From: an uncultured Flavobacteriales bacterium
Lineage (GTDB): Bacteria; Bacteroidota; Bacteroidia; Flavobacteriales_D; Crocinitomicaceae
Assembly: GCA_937973685.1 (NCBI GenBank)
Contig: CALJKJ010000030.1
Coordinates: 1-64,000 of the forward strand
DNA: 64,000 nucleotides
Direction of reading: 5' to 3'
Shown one piece after another: positions 1 through 6,760 of the stretch. The notes under the pieces were generated by a model. It had not been told where the DNA came from. It did not search any database and saw nothing but the letters and a program-made list of their open reading frames with translations. Made by a program: the position numbers and the translations under genes. The first letter of the stretch is position 1, and the number at the start of each line of letters is the position of its first letter.

Positions 1-244
1 CTTCTTCTTTAATTGCATCAATAAACTCAGTTGAATTTTTAAAGGATGGCGTAATTTCACGAAACTTAACATTGTCTTGTTTTAAGATTTCATTTGCGAA
101 AATTTCCATTTTTTCGCTCAGATATTTGTAGAAGATAAATCCAAGAATATAATCGCGGAATTCATCTGCGTTCATTTTACCACGGAGTGTGTTTGCTATA
201 TTCCAAAGTTGTTGTTCTAACTGTTTTTTCTGATCTTCTGACAT
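1..244 (-). CDS. hsdM: Type I restriction-modification DNA methylase (HsdM), N-terminal part
   Basis: The reading frame starts at the ATG at 244 and runs off the left edge, so only about 81 N-terminal residues are visible. They begin MSEDQKKQLEQQLWNIANTL and continue with a GKMNADEFRDYILGFIFYKY-type segment. This matches the helical N-terminal domain of HsdM, the adenine-methylating subunit of type I restriction systems. The catalytic NPPF and SAM-binding motifs would lie outside the window. The start codon is 10 bases downstream of the stop of the XRE regulator gene, so the two probably form one operon. HsdS and HsdR are expected further left but cannot be seen. Confidence 0.85.
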   Translation of the reverse strand, partial: MSEDQKKQLEQQLWNIANTLRGKMNADEFRDYILGFIFYKYLSEKMEIFANEILKQDNVKFREITPSFKNSTEFIDAIKEE

Positions 245-254
245 AAATATTGTT

Positions 255-545
255 CTAAATTGTTTTTAAGTATAATTCCAGAGATTCTTTAAAAAATGGT
301 TGATTTCCATATTCATTATAAATCTTTTGTTTCAAAAAGTTCATTTGAAGTTCTTTGTAATCCAATTCAAAGACCTTCGAAATTCCTTTAAGTAACTCAA
401 AATTAATTTGACGATCTCCATTTTCAATTTTACTCAAAGTCGAAATATCAATTTGTAATTGATCAGCTACAACTTTCAAAGTAAGATTGTTAGCTTTTCG
501 TAATTCATGGAAATAATTTCCAAAATCTATCGTCTTGCCTTCCAT
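255..545 (-). CDS. XRE-family transcriptional regulator upstream of hsdM
   Basis: This is a 96-residue single-domain helix-turn-helix protein. Residues about 10-65 carry the Cro/C1-type fold, with LRKANNLTLKVVADQLQID followed by the STLSKIENGDRQINFELL recognition region. The C-terminal 30 residues are a short tail with no recognised domain. The gene ends 10 bases before hsdM and is probably cotranscribed with it. An 18-bp palindrome at 558-575 overlaps its predicted -7 element, which suggests autoregulation like the controller (C) proteins of restriction systems. Calling it a controller is inference; the HTH family is clear. Confidence 0.85.
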   Translation of the reverse strand: MEGKTIDFGNYFHELRKANNLTLKVVADQLQIDISTLSKIENGDRQINFELLKGISKVFELDYKELQMNFLKQKIYNEYGNQPFFKESLELYLKTI

Positions 546-557
546 CTGAAAAATTAA

Positions 558-575
558 TTTGACAATGTTGTCAAA
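558..575. promoter_or_regulatory. Palindromic operator candidate for the XRE regulator
   Basis: The sequence TTTGACAATGTTGTCAAA has perfect 8-bp arms around a 2-bp centre. It lies 13 bases upstream of the XRE start codon and overlaps the predicted promoter element at 572-579. This is the usual geometry of an autoregulatory operator for a dimeric XRE protein. Confidence 0.6.
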
Positions 576-579
576 AGTA
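572..579 (-). promoter_or_regulatory. Bacteroidota -7 promoter element of the XRE-hsdM operon
   Basis: On the minus strand this reads TACTTTTG, matching TAnnTTTG. It sits 26 bases upstream of the ATG at 545 and overlaps the 558-575 palindrome, so a bound repressor would block it. Confidence 0.5.
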
Positions 580-705
580 TAAAATTATTCGAGGAAATTT
601 TCGAGAAAAATGTGCAATCTACTTTTATTATTCTCCACATCAAAAAATTAAAAAATTATTTTTTTTCGCTAAGTATTTTACTATTGATTTTTATACCCAA
701 TAAAA

Positions 706-936
706 ATGCCTTTTAAAGAGAGAAAATATTCAATCGAAAAATTAAAACAAATTGCATCTGATAGAGGGAGGCAATTATTATCAAGGCAATATTTAGGAGG
801 CTCCGTCAAACATGATTTCATTTGCAATAAGGGACACATAATAAAAAAAACAGTTGAAGGATTCTTGCGTGGAAATGCCTGCTCTATCTGTTCAGGAAGA
901 GCACGGTTTACAATTGAAAAAAAACGCTCATACTGA
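706..936 (+). CDS. Small zinc-ribbon/treble-clef protein, probably truncated
   Basis: This is a 76-residue ORF. Residues about 37-62 read as a Cys4/His-type ribbon: FICNKGHIIKKTVEGFL followed by GNACSIC, with the CxxGH and CxxC spacing seen in treble-clef modules attached to homing-type or Vsr-like nucleases. The basic N-terminus (KERKYSIEKLKQIA) resembles the linker of such proteins, but no nuclease domain follows the ribbon. It may be the stump of a mobile or restriction-associated nuclease. The ORF overlapping it on the other strand looks non-coding. Function is not established. Confidence 0.45.
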   Translation: MPFKERKYSIEKLKQIASDRGRQLLSRQYLGGSVKHDFICNKGHIIKKTVEGFLRGNACSICSGRARFTIEKKRSY

Positions 937-1033
937 CCACCTAAAATTCTGTTTTCGCATACCATCCTTGTAATTTATTGAAATCATCATTCAATAATAT
1001 CCACTTTTACAAGTACTGACAATTTATTCTTAA

Positions 1034-1669
1034 TTAAAATAAAAAACTAATCTGAATATTAAAAAGCGTGTTTTTACCGATTAATCCATTCTGTTTAAAT
1101 AGATCATTATAAACCTGCTTTAAACCGAAATTTGCAGAGGCTTGAAGTTGAATCAAATGGTTTTGAAAAACAGGTATTTGATATAGTAATGCAAACAGTG
1201 CTCCAACATCATATTTTGAAAATTCATCATGAATATCATCTTCACCTGTGTCATAAACTCGTTTGCTAGAAAGTAAGGTATGTTGGGTTAATCCTAGAGA
1301 AGTATAAACTGCATTGTTAGATGGACTTTTGTATATTAAAAATTGAGTACCAAATTGCACGTCCCAATAATTCATACGGTATCTTGGTGCATATGCATCT
1401 AAATAACCATTAAATCGAACCCCACCTTGTTGAAAGCCTGTTTGACAAAACAATTCCCATCTATTACTTAAATCAAATTCAAACTTAACCGCAACTCCTT
1501 GATTCATTTTTAAGGCGTAATTACCATTGAGCAATTGATTGTACCCATTAGTTTTTGTTGAATAAAAAGTTGATATTCCAGCAGAATAACCAATTCCAAA
1601 TCGATAGTTTCGTTGCGAATTAGCATTGAGAACAATAGATGAAAATAACAAGAGTATTAAATATTTCAT
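1034..1669 (-). CDS. Outer-membrane beta-barrel protein at the end of the copper cluster
   Basis: This is a protein of about 211 residues with a signal peptide (MKYLILLLFSSIVLNANSQ). The rest is alternating aromatic/polar strands typical of small Bacteroidota porin-like barrels, ending in the aromatic-terminated strand NIQISFLF. The ATG at 1669 is preferred over one at 1693. It leaves 10 bases after the multicopper oxidase stop at 1680 and puts the signal peptide at the N-terminus. As the last gene of a minus-strand operon with two copper oxidases and an HMA protein, it may be a copper-related outer-membrane protein. That role rests only on position. Confidence 0.7.
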   Translation of the reverse strand: MKYLILLLFSSIVLNANSQRNYRFGIGYSAGISTFYSTKTNGYNQLLNGNYALKMNQGVAVKFEFDLSNRWELFCQTGFQQGGVRFNGYLDAYAPRYRMNYWDVQFGTQFLIYKSPSNNAVYTSLGLTQHTLLSSKRVYDTGEDDIHDEFSKYDVGALFALLYQIPVFQNHLIQLQASANFGLKQVYNDLFKQNGLIGKNTLFNIQISFLF

Positions 1670-1679
1670 ATCGAAAAAA

Positions 1680-3167
1680 TTAGACGATTTCATATTGCAA
1701 CATCATACCATCATCTTCATGTTCCAAGTTGTGACAATGAAGCATGAATACCCCTAAGTTTGAACCAAATGACAGGATCACTTTCACCTTTTCGTTCGGT
1801 AAAACCAACACAGTATCTTTCCAGCCCTTTTCACTTGCAATCAAGCTATTTCTTCCACCAATTCGATTTAATACTTGAAATTGTACACCATGAATATGCA
1901 TCGGATGAGGTTCTTGCCCCATTGAATTGTCAAATTCCCAAATTTCAGTCGTTCCAGATTGTACGGTTTCATTGATGACAGAAGAATCGAAACTTACCCC
2001 ATTGATCGTATGGCTACCCATACTACTCGAACCCATACCCATGCTCATGTTTCCAATGTCAAATGTTCTAATTTTCACAGCACCTGATTCAGGAATTGAG
2101 TTAATCACGCTTAAGCTTCCGGGAATAGAAAATACCGTAGAATTTGGTTGACTAACTGTGAACTTCATAAGTTTGAATTCTTGTACACCTTGAATTCCAG
2201 CATTTGAAAAAGATTTACTCATCAAGAATAACTCTGTACCAAGTGCATAGGAGGAAAAATCAATCAATAGATCAATTCTCTCCCCTGGTCCTAATAGAAT
2301 GGAATTCGTTGACTCAGGTATGGCTAATAAACCTCCATCTGAACCAATGATGGTGAAATTATCGTTCGTACTTAGTGCGACGTTGTAAATGCGCGCATTT
2401 GAACCATTTAAAACTCTAAATCTATAAGTAGTTGCGTCAACACTTAGGTTTGGAGAATATTTTCCATTTACTAAGGCATATTGCCCTAAATAACCGGTCA
2501 TGATTTCACCCATTTGAGGTGAATAATCTATCGAATAATCTGGAAAAATTCGTTTATCCTGAAGGATCAAAGGAATTTCAAGGCTTCCTGCAGGAAGATT
2601 TAAAGCATTCTCTTCTGTATCACGAACAATAAAGCCCCCAGCCAAACCCTTGAAAACTTGGCTTGCGGTAGCTCCGTCTGGATGGGGATGATACCAATAA
2701 AATGAAGCTCGTTGATTTACTTGATAAGAATAGGTTAACGATAATCCATTTGTAATTACATCCATCGGGTGGCCGTCCATATTTGCTGGAATGGATAATC
2801 CATGCCAATGAATATTGGTCGATTCATCTAAACTATTCTGAACAGTTAATGCTACTTGTTCCCCTGAATTTATCAATACCGTTGGACCAAGAATACTGTT
2901 TGCTTGATAGGACAAGACTTTAGAAGTCTTTCCAGAGAAAATTTGCCAATGCGTTTTTTGAACTTCGAGTGTTCCATTGTTCGTTATAGTAGTCGGTATA
3001 TAAAATGAATTGGTGAAATCTCCTTCAATGATATTGACGTAACTCCCGCTCATTGAGTCACTCATTCCCATTTTATGACATGAAGAAAGTAAAAACGTAT
3101 TGCTGCTTAGGATTCCAAAGGAAAGACTTCCTAACCCTGTTAATCTGATGAATTTCCTTCTTTCCAT
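1680..3167 (-). CDS. Tat-exported multicopper oxidase (CueO/CotA-like)
   Basis: This 495-residue protein oxidises substrate, probably Cu(I) or phenolics, with reduction of O2 to water in the periplasm. All four copper-ligand motifs are present in order: HWHG (H120/H122), WYHPHPDG, HPMHIHGVQF and the T1-site HCHNLEHEDDGMM with an axial Met. The N-terminus has a twin-arginine signal (RRKFIRLTG) and a lipobox-like LLSSC with Cys30, so it may be a Tat-exported lipoprotein. A Met-rich segment (GNMSMGMGSSSMGSH) recalls the copper-binding insert of CueO. It starts 2 bases after the stop of the HMA lipoprotein gene, so it is in the same operon. A cuprous oxidase/copper-tolerance role fits but is inferred. 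Confidence 0.9.
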   Translation of the reverse strand: MERRKFIRLTGLGSLSFGILSSNTFLLSSCHKMGMSDSMSGSYVNIIEGDFTNSFYIPTTITNNGTLEVQKTHWQIFSGKTSKVLSYQANSILGPTVLINSGEQVALTVQNSLDESTNIHWHGLSIPANMDGHPMDVITNGLSLTYSYQVNQRASFYWYHPHPDGATASQVFKGLAGGFIVRDTEENALNLPAGSLEIPLILQDKRIFPDYSIDYSPQMGEIMTGYLGQYALVNGKYSPNLSVDATTYRFRVLNGSNARIYNVALSTNDNFTIIGSDGGLLAIPESTNSILLGPGERIDLLIDFSSYALGTELFLMSKSFSNAGIQGVQEFKLMKFTVSQPNSTVFSIPGSLSVINSIPESGAVKIRTFDIGNMSMGMGSSSMGSHTINGVSFDSSVINETVQSGTTEIWEFDNSMGQEPHPMHIHGVQFQVLNRIGGRNSLIASEKGWKDTVLVLPNEKVKVILSFGSNLGVFMLHCHNLEHEDDGMMLQYEIV

Positions 3168-3169
3168 AA

Positions 3170-3520
3170 TTACTTTGACTTACGTTCGTATTTGCAACAT
3201 TCATGTAATTTTTCATACGATGAATTCGGTGCGGTATTTTCATCACTGTCGTAACCTGCTCGTGCAATTCTTTTTAAAATGGCTTCCAAATTTGTTTTTG
3301 TACTATCAAAAGTAATTATTGCCATTTTTGAATCGATATTCCATTCTGCCTTGGCTTCCTTCTTTTTAAAGGCTGCTTCTTCTATTGTTTCCTTACACAT
3401 GCCGCAATTGCCGTAAATCTTGACAGTTTTTGTTTTTGCACGTTCAATTTTTTCTTCACACCCAAATAATGGTAGTACTAGTAATCCGATCAAGATCACC
3501 GATGTTATTATCGTTCTCAT
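3170..3520 (-). CDS. HMA-domain (copper-binding) lipoprotein
   Basis: This 116-residue protein has a lipoprotein signal ending VLPLFGC. It then carries a heavy-metal-associated domain with the metal site GNCGMCKETIEEAA (C-x2-C) and the usual beta-alpha-beta-beta-alpha-beta pattern (AEWNIDSKMAIITFDSTKT, LEAILKRIARAGYD). A C-terminal CCKY may add ligands. It probably binds Cu(I) in the periplasm and passes it to the flanking oxidases. Its start overlaps the end of the upstream oxidase by 4 bases (ATGA) and the next gene follows after 2 bases, so all three are translationally coupled. Confidence 0.85.
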   Translation of the reverse strand: MRTIITSVILIGLLVLPLFGCEEKIERAKTKTVKIYGNCGMCKETIEEAAFKKKEAKAEWNIDSKMAIITFDSTKTNLEAILKRIARAGYDSDENTAPNSSYEKLHECCKYERKSK

Positions 3521-5226
3521 TTTTTAATAAAATTTGCGTTAAAATAGTGGTCATTTGATTTGATCAATATATGATAGCTTCCATTCACTAAGAATGAAAT
3601 ATCGATTTGATTAATTTCACTATCGTCTTGTTTATAAACTACTTGTCCGATGTTGTTGATAATTCGAATATCAACTAATTCTCCTTCTGTTGGTAATTTG
3701 TATCGGAGCATATCAGTGGTTGGATTTGGGTATACAGTGACACTTTTTGCAAGAACAAGATTATCATTCAATCCAACGTATTCTGGAGGCACAACAAAAA
3801 ATTGTCCCATCATACCTGCATCTTCATGCATTAAAATATGGCAATGGTACATGTATGGAATTACAGTATCAGCGAAGTCTTCGAATTTGGTCACGAATAA
3901 AACTGAATCACCTGTTGGAATGAAAACAACATCTTTTCTTCCTCGTTCTCCTTCATGTGGTAAACTGCCATTTCGGTCAAACAAATAAAATTGTACGTCA
4001 TGGATATGAAAAGGATGTCCAACCATTGTTTCATTCACCAATTTCCATACTTCAGTATTGTTGATTGGAATTACAAAATCAATTCGATCCATGTTAAATG
4101 AACTATCATTAAAATAGAACGGCCCATCCATTACCATAATACTATCCGCAGTGAAGCGAATTGTTCGTGTGACATCTGCTGTAGCAGGGTCATATGGCAA
4201 ATTGTTTTCTAATACAGTTGGAATTGACGTAATGGCATTCGCAGTTTGTGCAACGACATTAATTTGCATAATATTAAAATCAATTCCATTCAAAGGACTA
4301 TCCATCGGTGGACTTCCAGGTGGCATAGGCATGGTAGGTCCTCCTTGAACTCCCATCGGCAATTCTGAAGCATAACTCATCAGATAGAGAGTTTGGCCCT
4401 GCATTCCTGTAAGATTTACCACGATTTCAGCCCTCTCTCCAGGAGCTAAACGAACCCTTGTTGTATCAAATGGTTGGTTAAGTAATCCACCATCAGATGC
4501 AATTTGTTTAAATGGTAAATCACCGGAAAGACCAAAATTAAATGCTCTTTCTCCCGAACCATTCAAAATCCGTAAACGTACCATCTGAGCAGGGAAATTA
4601 CCATAAACGGAATATCCATAATTTGCGCGTGCTCCATTCACCATAATAGTGCTGTCCTGCATCCCAAGAGGCATAGCTTGATTGTTGGCATCATATTGTT
4701 GGCATTGTACTACTATAGGAAAATCATCGACACCATATTCTCTTGGCAATGAAAGTGTTGCTTCATTCGGATCACGTACAATGATAAAACCTGCTGCTCC
4801 TTTTATTGCTTGCAAAGCCGTTTTCATGTGCATGTGTGGGTGATACCAATAAGTTGCAGCCTTGTCCATCACCGTAAATTGGGGATTCCAAGTATCACCA
4901 GCCATGATTTCAGTATGAGGCCCGCCATCCCATTTGGAAGGCAAGTGAATTCCATGCCAGTGAACTGTTGTTGTATCGTTGATATCGTTGGTCACAGTAA
5001 TATTCATATTTTGACCTTGCTCAAAAATTAGCGTAGGACCCGAATACTTGTATTGGTTGTACGCGTAAGTATAGGTTTTACTTCCAGTTGGGAAAAATTG
5101 AACACTATCCTTGTGCATGGTTAACGAAATATTGGGACCAACCAATGTATCGGGAACTACTAATTGAGTCTGGGCTTTTGTGTTTAAACACAAAAGCACC
5201 AGACTGATCGATAAAATCGTCTTCAT
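3517..5226 (-). CDS. Multicopper oxidase with T9SS type A sorting domain
   Basis: This 569-residue secreted oxidase starts with a Sec signal peptide (MKTILSISLVLLCLNTKAQ). All copper motifs are present: HWHGIHLPS, WYHPHMH, HPFHIHDVQFYL and HCHILMHEDAGMM. A Met/Pro-rich loop (around GPTMPMPPGSPPMDS) lies between domains 2 and 3. The C-terminal 75 residues are a T9SS type A domain (VYPNPTTDMLRYKL, then NNIGQVVY, ending NANFIKK), so it should be secreted across the outer membrane and surface-anchored or released. It is the second oxidase of the operon and goes to a different compartment from the Tat-exported one at 1680-3167. Confidence 0.9.
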   Translation of the reverse strand: MKTILSISLVLLCLNTKAQTQLVVPDTLVGPNISLTMHKDSVQFFPTGSKTYTYAYNQYKYSGPTLIFEQGQNMNITVTNDINDTTTVHWHGIHLPSKWDGGPHTEIMAGDTWNPQFTVMDKAATYWYHPHMHMKTALQAIKGAAGFIIVRDPNEATLSLPREYGVDDFPIVVQCQQYDANNQAMPLGMQDSTIMVNGARANYGYSVYGNFPAQMVRLRILNGSGERAFNFGLSGDLPFKQIASDGGLLNQPFDTTRVRLAPGERAEIVVNLTGMQGQTLYLMSYASELPMGVQGGPTMPMPPGSPPMDSPLNGIDFNIMQINVVAQTANAITSIPTVLENNLPYDPATADVTRTIRFTADSIMVMDGPFYFNDSSFNMDRIDFVIPINNTEVWKLVNETMVGHPFHIHDVQFYLFDRNGSLPHEGERGRKDVVFIPTGDSVLFVTKFEDFADTVIPYMYHCHILMHEDAGMMGQFFVVPPEYVGLNDNLVLAKSVTVYPNPTTDMLRYKLPTEGELVDIRIINNIGQVVYKQDDSEINQIDISFLVNGSYHILIKSNDHYFNANFIKK

Positions 5227-5247
5227 AAAAATATTTTTGAATCCGCC

Positions 5248-6135
5248 TTAATTGAGAACAACTGAGAACGTCGAGTAGACACCTCCAGAAGTAATACGAA
5301 CAAGGTAATTACCTTTCGCGATTCCAATTGAAGGAAGAGTAATTGTGTTTGCACCTTCCTTAATGTCTTCATTTTTGGAATAAAGTACTTCTCCTGTTAC
5401 ACTAATTAACTCGCAAGAAATAGTTTTTGCTTCTTTTGATTGCAGATTTAGTGTGAAATTTTCAGTTGTTGGATTTGGATAAATCGAAAGATTTGCAAAT
5501 ATATTTTGCTCTGCTAAACCTGCTACATTTCCTGTAAAAGCAAAGTTGTCAACCCATAAGTAGTCTTGATCTGTAGGATTATTACCACTTGCTTTTAGAA
5601 CGATAATGCAAGAATCAGGTGCCTGCGAATCTGTATAAACTAAAGGTATAGAAAAGTTAGCCCAGCTCATAGCCATTCCTGTAAGCACTTTATTTGCCGT
5701 AGCAACAACCATACGTGAATTCATTGTAGCATCCCAACGTGTGAGTGTAACTGTTATTGAACCCTGACTTGAACCATAAATCATATGTTGCCATTTCCCG
5801 GTCAAAGCCGAAGGTTGTTGATTAAATGCAAAACCAGAAATAGGTTGTTGTGTTGCTGGATCCAATACTCCACTAACGGCAATTCCATTAACCACAGCTG
5901 ATCCTACCGTCTTTGAAGTTAATTTCAAATAAGATGTACCTGGACTACCAGGAGTTCCTTTTTCCGCTGTGTATACACCTGCAGCGGTAGTAAAATCATT
6001 AAGTGTAGACCATCCATCAGGATTTTCGTAGGTCCCTATGTTCATCCAAGTTTCGAAACCAGAATTTGGAATTTGAGCATTTACAGAACAAGTAATTGTA
6101 GCAAAAACGATTGCTGATAATATAGATTTTTTCAT
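5248..6135 (-). CDS. T9SS type A cargo protein with PCMD-like domain
   Basis: This 295-residue protein has a signal peptide (MKKSILSAIVFATITCSVNA), then IPNSGFETWMNIGTYENPDG. That opening is typical of the beta-sandwich PCMD-type modules (putative carbohydrate-metabolism domain) of Bacteroidota. The C-terminal 75 residues are a T9SS type A sorting domain (LSIYPNPTTENFTLNL, SVTGEVLYSKNEDI). The gene lies 21 bases upstream of the T9SS multicopper oxidase and is probably in the same transcript. A role in copper biology is suggested only by that position. Confidence 0.75.
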   Translation of the reverse strand: MKKSILSAIVFATITCSVNAQIPNSGFETWMNIGTYENPDGWSTLNDFTTAAGVYTAEKGTPGSPGTSYLKLTSKTVGSAVVNGIAVSGVLDPATQQPISGFAFNQQPSALTGKWQHMIYGSSQGSITVTLTRWDATMNSRMVVATANKVLTGMAMSWANFSIPLVYTDSQAPDSCIIVLKASGNNPTDQDYLWVDNFAFTGNVAGLAEQNIFANLSIYPNPTTENFTLNLQSKEAKTISCELISVTGEVLYSKNEDIKEGANTITLPSIGIAKGNYLVRITSGGVYSTFSVVLN

Positions 6136-6227
6136 AATAAAACGTTTTAATTGACTTTAATAAATGATAATTAGGCACTAGAAGGTGTACTTATATTCGA
6201 CAGGGAATTACCCTAACTATCATTTAA

Positions 6228-6614
6228 TCAAATTATTAAAACTCTGTTTTTTATGAAGATTGGTGTTTTTAAGTGTAAAGGTGGTGGGTGATATTCTTTG
6301 GGTGTAACTCTACTAAATAATATATCAGTTTTTTGAAAAAAAGAATATTCTATTGGTTCAACTATCGCAATAATAGGTTGAAAATAATGTAATTCATGAT
6401 TTTGAAGATGTGTATCATTTAACTTACAAACTTTGGTTTCATTATGACAACAACCTTTAGATGACGAACCATCTTTACAACAACTTTTTGGAGGTATTAA
6501 TGAAACTTTTATAAGCTTACCGCCACAGTAATGTGAAGTTATTGAAAACCCGCTTGAGGCAATCGAATAAATTACTGTTAAACAAATTAATATGTAAGAC
6601 TTTAAAATCATCAT
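6228..6614 (-). CDS. HYC_CC_PP family protein
   Basis: This small secreted or membrane-anchored protein of 127-128 residues carries the three motifs that name the family: HYC (ITSHYCGGKL), CC (PKSCCKDGSSSKGCCHNE) and PP (KEYHPPPLHLKTP). The N-terminus is hydrophobic (LKSYILICLTVIYSIASSGF) and serves as a signal or anchor. Family members are common in Bacteroidota beside metal-handling genes, and the Cys/His content fits copper binding. Two adjacent ATGs (6614 and 6611) are possible starts. It lies 92 bases upstream of the copper operon on the same strand and may head it. Confidence 0.75.
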   Translation of the reverse strand: MMILKSYILICLTVIYSIASSGFSITSHYCGGKLIKVSLIPPKSCCKDGSSSKGCCHNETKVCKLNDTHLQNHELHYFQPIIAIVEPIEYSFFQKTDILFSRVTPKEYHPPPLHLKTPIFIKNRVLII

Positions 6615-6659
6615 TTAACTATAAATGTAATAAAATAATTTAATTTGAATGAATAAATA

Positions 6660-6688
6660 AAGTCCCACAGGAAAACCGTGGGACTTTT
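6660..6688 (-). terminator. Rho-independent terminator after the RepA-like gene
   Basis: An 8-bp perfect stem (AGTCCCAC/GTGGGACT) surrounds an A-rich loop. On the minus strand it is followed by T-rich sequence, and it lies about 65 bases beyond the stop of the gene at 6753. Confidence 0.65.
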
Positions 6689-6760
6689 ACCAGAAATGGG
6701 GGTTTAAACTGGTAATTCTACAGGAATCCTATGTGATTCTGTGGGAATTTTATCAGAAAT
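6678..6760. repeat. Imperfect 20-bp direct repeat, two copies 63 bp apart
   Basis: GTGGGACTTTTACCAGAAAT at 6678-6697 recurs as GTGGGAATTTTATCAGAAAT at 6741-6760 (18 of 20 identical). The second copy overlaps the last codons of the RepA-like gene and the first overlaps the terminator stem. It could be a left-boundary remnant of the mobile element or a decayed terminator duplication. Confidence 0.4.

Noticed and set aside
681..965. A 94-codon frame on the minus strand over the zinc-ribbon ORF
   Set aside because: It mirrors the plus-strand ORF, has no recognisable domain, and the Cys/His motif is on the plus strand.
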